DNA of 35,431 bases from Cytidiella melzeri (lineage: Eukaryota; Basidiomycota; Agaricomycetes; Polyporales; Irpicaceae), in contig JABYQR010000428.1 in assembly GCA_022592445.1 (NCBI GenBank), forward strand, positions 1-35,431, written 5' to 3'. Under the pieces are notes generated by a model. It had not been told where the DNA came from. It worked only from the letters and a program-made list of their open reading frames with translations, and did not search any database. This document shows positions 1 through 9,700 of this stretch, in pieces. The position numbers were made by a program, and so were the translations under genes. Every line of letters begins with the position of its first letter. Within the stretch, counting starts at the first letter, position 1.

Positions 1-423
1 TTCAATGACGCGCTAAGTGACGCGCCTCTTTTCTTACAAGGAAATCCCAACTGATTCCATCACTGCCTCCGCTCCGGTTCTTATTCATTCATGCTTTCCG
101 TCTTGGCTTATTTGTATTTGTACTATCTGTTCCGTTATCCTTTCCGCCTTGTATCCTGTATCCGCGCTACTCAATATGTCTTATCCTTTATTTTGTACTA
201 GTATATAAACACATGTATTTTTCTATGTTAATTTTATCTGCTCATTGCTCTATCTCTCGTGCGTTCGCATCCTCTCACAACAACAGACAAGATGCAGCGT
301 GAAGCAACAAGAGGTAGCTCAAAGCAACAAGATGCAACAAGATGCAGCGCGAAGCGACGAGATGTGAAGAGTGCAAGTGGTAGGTGGGAGCCACACTACA
401 ACTAGGGGCAAGAGGAGGGTATC
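1..423. other. No gene recognised; flank of old copia element
   Basis: No reading frame here has a recognisable domain. A TATATAAA-like stretch lies near 201-208. Positions about 285-365 hold short imperfect repeats built on the words GCAACAAG and GATGCAGCG. The last five bases (419-423, GTATC) may be the left target-site duplication of the element starting at 424; its right counterpart at 5186-5190 reads GGATC, one mismatch. Confidence 0.5.
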
Positions 424-586
424 TGTCAAGTGATGACCCACCCAAGGAGACGGATAAGGAAAGTGGCAGGGCACGGTGATGGGAATTACGATACATGGAC
501 ATTCACATCACATGTATGAAAGGGTCATGACCGGCACAGGGGTCAGCATCTGTTGCTTACCCTGTGCCAGACCGTTCATTCTGACA
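424..586 (+). repeat. 5' LTR of old copia element
   Basis: This 163 bp LTR has TGTCA/TGACA inverted ends. Compared with the 3' LTR it has lost several CpG sites to CpA or TpG, and the TATA box is changed to TATGAAA (515-521), while the 3' copy keeps TATAAAA. The 5' promoter is probably weak or dead. Confidence 0.93.
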
Positions 587-603
587 GGTTATGAGCCCCG
601 GCT
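587..603 (+). other. Primer-binding site (initiator tRNA-Met half type)
   Basis: GGTTATGAGCCCCGGCT follows the LTR directly. Its complement contains CUCAUAACC, the anticodon loop region of an initiator methionine tRNA. Priming from an internal site of tRNA-iMet (a half-tRNA) is established for Drosophila copia and yeast Ty5. The same 17 bases form the primer-binding site of the second copia element at 14171-14187. Confidence 0.85.
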
Positions 604-3047
604 CAGCGTAAAACTGCCACAGATTTTATCACATTGCTATTCTATCACCCAATTCATTTGAGTTTCACCCCTATCAACTTTAAATCACTATGTCGAATTT
701 CACAAATCACAATTCTCCTCAGGGCAAACTTCCTAAGCTTGACAACAACGGAGACACTAATTCGTACGGATCATGGGTAGTGCAAGTCGAAGCAAAATTG
801 AGACCAATCCATCTCTGGAAGTACATCAAGGGAAGCCAGTCAATTCCCCAACTGATACCAAAACTTCGGAAGACGTACGAAGATGATGTGGAAGATCCCG
901 ACACTGGGGTTGTAACAAAGGGGATCAAAAGAGGGAACAAAGCTGAGGTTGACAAAGCGGTTGAAAAGGTGCAACCTTGGTATGACGCAAATATGAGCAC
1001 TTGAGCCCTTCTATTGGAAGCCATTCCCCACTCAGAGATCCATCTTATTGGCCAAGTGAAAACCGTGAGAGAAGCTTGGCGTATCCTTCAGTCAAAATAT
1101 TGCCCAGTCAACAATCTTTGAGCGGCATCACTTCATCAGAAGATTATGAGTTCTGTCTGTAAAGATGAGATGGTCGTCAGCAAATGGGCAGACAAGATCC
1201 ACACTCTCTATGCAGATCTTTGCAAACAAGATCCAAATTGCTTCTCTGATGCCAACTTTGCGAGCACACTTGCGGATCTCATTCCTATGAGTAACAGCTG
1301 GCACATGTTTTCCCGTTCACTCCATCAGGACATGGCGACGGCACTCAACAACGGCAGACCAATGTCCTCTTCAAAGGTCATTGAGCTCATCAAAGAGGAA
1401 GATTGGGTGCAGACGAAGAATGATGAAGACATCATTGCTCAGATCTATGAAACCAATTCAATGTATCGGAAGCGCCCACTGTCACCGCCACAGCCACGAG
1501 CCAAGCTGATAGTCCCAGGAACAAGAAAATGACTGAATGGTGCATGAACCCGGACTGCCCTCGGCCACGTGGACACACGATACACGACTGTCTTGCGTAC
1601 GGAGGAGAAAAGTGCGGTCAATACCCCGACTGGTGGAGATTCTGACACGATATACACTTGCCGCCCAACCAACGGAGGAAATCCAAGAATGTTTCCAAGA
1701 CATTCACACCAAAGAACACCACCAGCGCCAGTACGGCCACCGCCAATGGCGCCAATACAAGCAAAACACCTGTTATCGAGGCCAACACTGCCCGCATTCT
1801 TGCGCAAGAGTCTACCTATGTATTTAACACCGTGATTCTGGCAGACCCTGAGAACGGAATCAAGTGCCACAATGCTGCGTTGGCTCAAGATCACACCAGA
1901 ATTCCTTCGGTCTACCACGACTCCGGAGATAATTGGCATATATTCTTTGATCACGGCGTATTCTCCAACTATCGTAAAATTGAACCCTTGAAAGTGAGTG
2001 GTTTCGAATCAACCCTGACCACTTCTGCCGTCGGCACTGGCGACGTCTATCTCCAAGCCATAGTTGACGGATCAACAAACATTGTCAAATTGACCGATGC
2101 ATTACACGTGCCCACCGCACGGATGAAGCTCATATCCCAGGGATGTCTCGCACGCAGAGGGGTGGGATATTGAACGATGAAAGGGAACATTTCTCTAGAC
2201 CTCAATGGAGTGACGCTCATCACGGGACAACTCAACAACAACAACCTGTACCAGTTGCACGTTGCGATTTGTCCATCAACTGCCGACTCTACGGCGAAGG
2301 CACCTACTCCAATCATCCAGCACTCGCTCATTGATTGTATCTCCAACCCTTCCTCTACTAGTTCCTCAACTCGTTCGGTGTCACAGGAATTCTACACCGC
2401 CTACTAGGCCATGTGGGCGTAAAATGGCTGACAACCTCAACATCTGGGATCCGCATCACGCCTGGCCACACAACGCCACACACTTGCGAAGCGTGTGCTC
2501 GAGCAAACATCAAACGACTTCCCTTTTCAAAAATCACAACCTCATGAGCCAATTGCCCTCTATTTTGTGTACACATTGACATATGCGGACCATTACCTGT
2601 TGGGTACGGAGGGGTCAAATACTTTCTCCCTTGTGTCGATGACAACTCAAGGTGGAGAACACCTCTTGTCTTGAAAGTCTGTTCAGACACACTCACCAAA
2701 TTTGCGAAATGGAAAACCGCTGCGGAACAATTCACGGACAAAAAACTCACCATCATTTGCGTCGACAACGCCCCCGAGCTCGTACAAGGCGATTTTCAGA
2801 ACTACTGCAAGAAGGAGGGAATCACATTAGAGAAGACTGTGCCCGACATATCTCCACAGAACGGTGTTGCTAAAAGGTCCAACTGGACTCTTGCGTCCAT
2901 GACCAGGGCCATGCCCATCAATAGCGGCCTCTCCGAGTTCTTCTGGCCCCTCGTGGTACAATGTGCTTGCCACATCTTGAATCGACTCTCCACCTCTGCT
3001 CTCCCACTGAACACAACGCCGTATCACATCTGGCACAAGCACAATCC

Positions 3048-3738
3048 TGTCACAGATTCTCAATGTTTCTACAAGACTTGCCTTAACAGGCAACAGTATG
3101 ATGGGGAATATATAAGCGCTTATCAGGCGCTTATCCAGCGCTTATCTGGTGCTTATCAGGCGCTTATTCTGGCGCTTATTCTCAGTGCCTATCAATTGAT
3201 GCGCTGATGCGCCTCCTGTCTCTGATGCGCTGATGTGCTCCTTTCCTTATCTGTGTATCACATGATAGAACCCTCTGGAACCTTGTGGAACATGCTGGAA
3301 CTATGATGTCATAGTATAGAACATTCCATTAGATGATGTCATAGTTCTTAGAACCTTCTGGAAAAGTCTAGCCTTGTCTTAGAACAAGCTAGAACAAGTC
3401 TAGCCTAGGAGCTGGGTCATGGGGTCAGGTCATGGGGACAATTGCTATTGGGTGATTATTGAAGTGGCACCACTAGGGCATAGGGCATGCTTAGTAAGGT
3501 AGATTACTTTGCTTACTCATGTACGTATTAGGGGTCTTAGGGTAGTACCTGGGGTCCTCCCCTTCATGTATACATAGAGGCACTCCTGAGGCCATATCCC
3601 CTCAGTCTTATCCACTCTGTTGATCAAGGACTACTTCATACTCCCCAGTACTCACTCTCACCAACACTCTATTCTCTATATCTCTATCTTCCCCTCAAGT
3701 TAAACACTTATCTAATGAGTGTAACCTTAACTGTTACA
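3048..3738 (+). mobile_element. Solo LTR nested in the old copia integrase
   Basis: This 691 bp segment starts TGTCACAG and ends CTGTTACA (imperfect inverted ends) and is flanked by a perfect 5 bp duplication, AATCC at 3043-3047 and 3739-3743. Removing the segment and one AATCC restores the integrase frame (…HKHNP then DISHFHIFG), which fixes the boundaries. No coding sequence remains, so it is the solo product of LTR recombination. It is probably from a Ty3/gypsy-like family, judged only by size and style. The orientation is not certain. Confidence 0.88.
3116..3179. repeat. Six-copy GCGCTTAT array, about 11 bp period
   Basis: GCGCTTAT, or GTGCTTAT once, begins at 3116, 3127, 3138, 3149, 3160 and 3172. 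Spacing is 11,11,11,11,12 bp, close to one helical turn, inside the solo LTR. A second cluster of TGATGCGC words follows at about 3197-3236. Such phased words may be protein-binding sites in the LTR promoter; this is inference. Confidence 0.85.
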
Positions 3739-5014
3739 AATCCCGACATTTCTCACTTCCATATTTTTGGCTCACGCGTCATCTCACGCCAGATGGATGT
3801 GGACTCGATTAACAAGATGCAACCGCGTGGCAAAGAAGGTTGTTTTGTGGGATACGCACATGACGCAAAAGGATACCTCATATGGTTCCCAAACGCACGC
3901 GCTGTGCGCTCAAGAAGAGACATCACCTTCCTCAACAACAATGAAGCAAGGTCTACCACACCGCATGACAACACTACTCCACTCCAACCCATGTGGGACA
4001 ACTTTGCGGTGCACAACAACGAACGCTACCACGAACACAACAGCGATGCCACAGCACCGTCTCAGTACGTCCCGCCTCACTCAGTGATGCGTCCTCAACC
4101 TGACACATCTCCTACAGAGATTTGTCAATGGCTCAGCCATCTGCCGAGACTGTTCCCAAGGAACCTCTCACCCCCAAGGGGCTTGATGGATCTCCAGCTG
4201 AGACCATCGGTACGTCTCCTGTAGAGACAATTAGTAACCTACACTTACAAAACACCACAGGTTGTCGAAAGATCACCCTGCCGTCACACTACAGAACTGA
4301 TAACAGCGCGTATTTGGACAAGGGAGGGCTTGTCATGAACCAAACGGTTGCCCTCAACGCAGCTAATGACGAACGCGAGTACGAGATTGCCAACGCAGTA
4401 ACAACTTCTATCGACATCCATGAACTGGCCAGGTTCATGTCGTGTTATGGACACACCCACTGGGCAGCCGCCAATCATCTACTACAATACCTGCAAGGCA
4501 CGCGTTCTCTTGGCCTAACACTAGGAAACCTCGACCCGGCATACCCGCTGTTCCACGGGTTCACAGACTTGGATTGGGTGTCCAGCAAAGGGAGAAAATC
4601 TGTCTCAGGATACGTAATGGTGCTCTACCGTTCACCAGTTGCCTGGAGTTCAAAGCATCAGGCCATGGTCGCCTTATCGTCTTGTGAAGCCGAGTACATC
4701 GCATGCTCACACCACCGCGTGCCAAATCATATGGATGCGCCAATTACTACACGAGCTCGGATTTCCACAGCAATATGCCACGAAGCTATACTGTGACAAT
4801 AACGGTACAATCGCCTGCACACACAATCCTCACGGTCATACCCGCATGAAGCATATCAACATCTGTGCTCACTTCATTAGGAATATTGTCAACGAAGGAA
4901 AGATCGTGGTCACACAAGTAGCTGGTACTGAGAACAAGGCAGATATATTCACCAAGGCCTTAGCCCGCGTTCTACACACACGAGGAATGGATATGCTAGG
5001 AGTGCTAGCGGGTC

Positions 5015-5023
5015 AAGGGGGGG
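5015..5023 (+). other. Polypurine tract of old copia element
   Basis: AAGGGGGGG lies directly before the 3' LTR start TGTCA at 5024, the expected place for the plus-strand primer. Confidence 0.85.
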
Positions 5024-5185
5024 TGTCAAGTGATGACCCGCCCGAGGAGACGGATTAGGAAAGTGGCGGGCGCGGTGATGGGAATTACTATACACGGACA
5101 TCCGCATCACATGTATAAAAGGGTCATGACCGGCACAGGGGTCAGCATCTATTACTTACCCTGTGCCAGACCGTTCATTCTGACA
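5024..5185 (+). repeat. 3' LTR of old copia element
   Basis: This 162 bp copy matches 424-586 and keeps TATAAAA at 5114-5120 and the CpG sites that the 5' copy has lost. It ends TGACA at 5185. Confidence 0.93.
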
Positions 5186-6159
5186 GGATCGGGTATGTAG
5201 AGAGGTGCAAGAAACAACAGGTATGCACGCTAGGGATTTACAAGGCGTGAGGTAAAGAACCCAAGAGGGTAATGGTGGGGAAAGCTCAGATGTTGGGTGA
5301 AACAATTAGAAGAGGTCACAAGGGATGAGAGGAAAGGAGAAAACACAGTGAATTGCAGTTGCCGAGTGTGACACGGAGACGGGGCTCAACATGACAAACA
5401 GGGACACAAAGTGGATTTCAATGAGGAGGTGGTGGCAGGCGTGAAGCACAATGCTCTCATCATCTATCAGACTTTGTTCAAGTATCTAGCCCAGTAAAGA
5501 CCAAGTTAGATTAATACTACCCGCTATGTAGTACAAGAGGGGTTTGCTCACATAGCCCAGTAAAGATGAAGAGGTTGAGATGGGGGGCTAGGAGCGTACA
5601 TGCAGCTGTATATATAGACTTCAGGGACCTGCGCACAGACCATGTTAAGGGCAGGCTTTGCAAGAAGCTGTGGGAACAAAGAACAAAAGAACTACCTAAC
5701 AGAGAACAATAGCTATTGTCTGAACTTTGCCAAGACCTCTACTCGTGATAGAATCTATCTAAAAGGAGACCAACTATTGTATTCCATTCCCACACCTGTG
5801 AGAACATTCTTCCATAAAGAGAACAATAGGGAAAGAACAAAAGGAGTCCATGTGAATGCTATCTATGATGTCAAACCCTAGCTATGGGCTGAGCCATGTG
5901 GTTGTAGCCATGTGGTCTTACATAAGCTGAGTCATGTGCCTATGTGATGTAGCAGCTAGTAACATGACCATGTAGAGCGTCTAAGCCACATGATACGGGT
6001 GCAATAGACGTGCAAGGGGCTTGTGCAGAGAGGGTTGCAACCAGGGGTTTTCAAGATAAAAACCGGAGGTAAAATGCAAAAAATAAGGGCTAGTCGGGCC
6101 ATCCACGACAGTGAGGCTACAAAAGAATAAATGCTTTCCATATCATTGTGCAGACAGCA
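5186..6159. other. Spacer between the two copia elements, no gene recognised
   Basis: The longest frame (79 codons, 5642-5881 plus) shows no domain. The phrase AGCCCAGTAAAGA occurs twice (near 5488 and 5558), and CATGTG words cluster at 5893-5945. Before the young copia insertion this spacer continued directly into 14753. Confidence 0.5.
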
Positions 6160-6164
6160 GTGAA
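6160..6164. repeat. Left target-site duplication GTGAA
   Basis: GTGAA directly precedes the LTR at 6165 and is repeated at 14748-14752 directly after the other LTR. Five base pairs is the usual duplication for copia integrases. Confidence 0.93.
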
Positions 6165-6714
6165 TAACAAAATGGAATATGTGTGCGAGGGGTAGAGGCT
6201 GTTAAGCTTCGAAGATGAGTCTTATTATTCTTGCTGCTTCAGCAGCTCTGCTTATATACATGTCTGTATCTACTTATGTAAGCGACTACTATACATGTCT
6301 ACTTCAGCTATTCTACTGTATTACTAAGTGCATGACTCATGCATGACTCATGCTATGAGTGCATGACTCATTGTATGACTAGGTTCAGCACTTGTACCAG
6401 AGGCGTACATAATGAGTAAATGACTCATGCTAGTACTTGTCCTCAGATGTATGCTTTAGGCATCCTCTGGAGTCATACGTGCTTTCCATGTCATTTCCTA
6501 TGCTACTAGAACACAGGCGTACATATATGTATAGTATTCCTACAACCCATATCTGTACGTCTCAGCTAATGTGATGGTTACTACTAGAGTTTCCATATAC
6601 GGCTGCATAATTCCCATACTAAGACTGTGGGAACTCTGCTACCTAAAGTGTCCTTATAATAAGGCGTGGGAAACTACATATCATATCATATTATTATATT
6701 ATATAGTTTTAACA
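6165..6714 (-). repeat. 3' LTR of young copia element
   Basis: This 550 bp LTR starts TGTTAAAAC and ends CTTTTGTTA-like when read on the minus strand (TGTTA/TAACA inverted ends). It holds four ATGACTCAT words (6332, 6343, 6363 and 6420) and a TATATAAG box at 6251-6258. It lacks the 10 bp duplication seen in the 5' LTR. Confidence 0.95.
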
Positions 6715-6723
6715 CTCCCACTT
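6715..6723 (-). other. Polypurine tract of young copia element
   Basis: On the minus strand AAGTGGGAG abuts the 3' LTR start TGTTA. It lies 10 bases after the gag-pol stop codon at 6734-6736. Confidence 0.85.
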
Positions 6724-6733
6724 AACCGTTACA

Positions 6734-9700
6734 TTAGTGAGTGTTTAGATCAATTAGACCTAATCTCCCACTGAAGTATGATTGCTTCTGAAATGCCAAT
6801 GACTTTGTCATGATATCAGCAATCTGTTCTTCAGTTGGAACAGCATATAGTTCGGCATTCTTATTTTTGACAAACTCTCTAACATAATGATATCGAATGT
6901 CAATATGCTTTGAGCGTGACTCTATCTTTGGATTCTTGGTGAAGTAAATAGCACCATGATTATCACAGCATAGAATGGTAGGCTCTTGCTGTTTTAAATC
7001 CAATTCTTTGAGCACGGTGCGCAACCAATAACATTGCTTGGAAGTTTCGCACAAGGCCATGTATTCTGATTCCATTGATGATAGAGCAACGGTTTTCTGC
7101 TTCTTAGAAGTCCAGGAAATTGCTCCTTCAGCCAATAGAAATACATATCCTGTTGTTGAATGTCTGTCGTCTTTATTCTCAGCCCAGTCTGCATCCGAAT
7201 AACCAATAATACCAGCATTACTTGATCCATTATACTTGATCGCATAGGACTGCGTTCCAAGCAAATATCTCAGTATATATTTAGCTGATTTATAATGGTG
7301 GTCAGTTGGATTTGACATGTACTGTGAAAGACGTATGACTGCATATGAAATGTCTGGTCTAGTACCAATCATAACATATATAAGCGTGCCAATCAACGCT
7401 TGATACTGTCTCAGTAAACCAGAATCTGCTTTGTAGTCAGAATCTGCCTTCTGTAGTACAGCACCTGAAGGTAATGGTGTCCGAGCAGGATTAGCATTTG
7501 CCATATTAAATCGTTTTAAAGCCTCTTGAATATACGACTCTTGGTCAAGTAGAATCGTTTTAGCTTTACGATCTCTCTGCACACGCATGCCTAGAATAAG
7601 CTTAGCTTCTCCTAAGTCACGCATCTCATAGCGATCCATAAGATTTTTCTTAAGTGCAGACATAGCAAGTTTACTATTTCCTATCGGAAATATATCGTCA
7701 ACATATAGAATGAGAATTAAATTCCCCCCTTGTTGCCGATACACGTAAACACCAGCATCTGAATGAATCCGGTCAAAGCCTAATTCTATCAGAGTGTTAT
7801 GAATTTTGATATTCCATGTTCGTGAAGCTTGTTTAAGTCCATAAATGGCTTTCTTAAGCAAACAAACATGGTTCTCCGTTCCCTTCTCCACGAAACCTTC
7901 TGGTTGTTCCATATAGATTTCTTCATCCAGTTCGCCGTAAAGGAAAGCTGTTTTCACATCCAATGCCTCGATTTCCCAATCTTCGAGTGCAGCTATAGCT
8001 AGTAGCATGCGTATGGATTCAAAACGTGCGACTGGTGAGAAAGTTTCTTGATAATCAATTCCTTCAACTTGGGTGAAACCTTTTGCAACAAGACGCGCTT
8101 TATATCGACCATCAGATTTTATGGTGAAGACCCATTTGCATTTCACAATTTTTCGTGATGCGTCTGGTCGTCGTACAAGCGTCCAAGTTTTATTCTTCAT
8201 TTGAGAATCAATTTCGTCTTGTGCAGCAGCAAACCATTGATCCCGACCATCTCTTTTCATTGCCTGCTTCCACGTCTGTGGATATTCATTGATTGAATAA
8301 GCAGTAATTGAATTAAGAGTCTCGTCATCAATTTCTGCAGAATCATCATCATCAGTTAAGCCTCCTGATAGAGTTTGATGTTCTGGACCCGGTTCAACGG
8401 AAGGTGATCTCGAGGGTTGACGTGATGACGTTCCTGATCGCAAAGGTATCCGTAATCTGGATGGCCCTGCAACCGGAGATCTCGCGCGTGTTCTCGAGTT
8501 CCATTCAGCTCTCAAACGAAGCTCATTTTGTTCTTCCTTTTTGTCCTTAGCCACTTGCTTTTCTAAAGCTTTCTGCATATCCACCGGCCGCATGGAAAGT
8601 TTAGGATTTTTTCCAGCAGTTGAACGTTTGTTCTGGTTGATAGGTGGTGGCAAAGGTGGTTTAGGCTTAGGTCCTCGTTTGATTTGTGGTTGTGGTTCTT
8701 TGTCAAGAACCGGAGCTGAAGGGAATTGCTGCTGTTGTCGAGAAGGATGAGTAGGTGCTTGGTGCTCTGGATGATCATCATCTCCATCATCAGAATCTTG
8801 GTGACCTTGTTCATCATTCTCTTCAAAAGGTGAAAAATTATCGTGTGGAGGAACAGTGTTATTATCACTGTTATCGCCGACTAAAGGTTGTTTGGAAGGA
8901 GTAATATCTTTACGATACGGGAAATGAGTCTCGTCAAATACTGCATCGCGAGCAATGACGATTCGCTGTTTATCCCAGAACCGGTAACCCTTTACACCCG
9001 GTTCATATCCAACGAATATCATAGGAGTTGCTTTTGGTGACAACTTGTTCTGACGACTCTTGATCGGTACGTGGACGTATGCACGACATCCAAATACACG
9101 AAGCATTGAGATATCTGGTTTTATACCCAGAAAACTCTCTATAGGTGTCTGCCAGTTTAATCGTACATTAGGTAGACGGTTATTTAAATATACCGCTGCT
9201 TCGCAAGTAAGCTTCCAGAAACCATTTGATAACCCAGCTTGCTGACGCAATGCTTCGGCTTTATATTTTATGGTCTGTTGCCATCGCTCAGCTCTACCAT
9301 TTTGTTGTGGAGTATACGGTACAGACATTTGTAATTCTATTCCGTGTTCCTTCAGATAATCCTTGAACTCATTATTAATGAACTCTGTTCCACCATCACA
9401 TCTGAACTTCTTCATCTTCTTTCCTGTTTGGTTTTCGGCCCATGACTTGTATTCTTTGAATCTTGTGAACGCTTCATCTTTGTGCTTGAGATAATAGAGC
9501 ATCCCATGACTAGAAGCATCATCAAGACAAGTCATACCGTATTTGTAACCATCAATAGAAGTTGTAGAATATTCAATGAGATCGGAATGAGTTAATTCAA
9601 GGACTTCTGTAGCTCTCGACATAGATGGTGGAAATGGTTGTCTCTTTCCTTTTCCAACTTGACATCCGTGACAAGGAGAAATTGTCGATGGAATAGGAAT

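Larger units (their letters stand above)
690..5020 (+). pseudogene. Decayed copia gag-pol, reverse transcriptase deleted
   Basis: The frame opens at the ATG at 690 with a gag-like start and has in-frame TGA codons near 1002 and 1120. A CCHC-like knuckle (CMNPDC...GHTIHDC) lies near 1542-1595. A protease-like DSG followed by DNWHI is near 1917-1938. Integrase fragments follow (DNAPE near 2765; SPQNG...R near 2851), then the GYxxxxKGY segment near 3848-3880. RNase H remnants are clear: TDLDW near 4564, SSCEAEY near 4678 and the CDNNG...KH segment near 4794-4855. No YVDD or other reverse-transcriptase motif is visible between integrase and RNase H, so about 1 kb has been lost around 4130-4330. 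Several frameshifts are needed to follow the chain. Not functional. Confidence 0.88.
424..5185 (+). mobile_element. Old, defective Ty1/copia LTR retrotransposon
   Basis: Seen: two direct LTRs (424-586 and 5024-5185) that both start TGTCA and end TGACA, a primer-binding site right after the first, a purine tract right before the second, and between them remnants of gag, protease, integrase and RNase H in the Ty1/copia order (integrase before RNase H). Stops, frameshifts, loss of the reverse-transcriptase core and a nested solo LTR at 3048-3738 make it non-autonomous. The LTRs differ at about 12 sites plus one indel (roughly 92% identity), so the insertion is old. Confidence 0.93.

Noticed and set aside
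587..603. Partial tRNA gene
   Set aside because: The tRNA-like bases abut an LTR end in two elements, as a primer-binding site should; no acceptor or T arm follows.
1445..1954. 169-codon minus-strand frame
   Set aside because: It is antisense to the knuckle and protease remnants of the old copia element.
3116..3240. Possible CRISPR-like array
   Set aside because: Units are 8 bp words with 3 bp gaps inside an LTR of a eukaryotic genome; not repeats separated by spacers.
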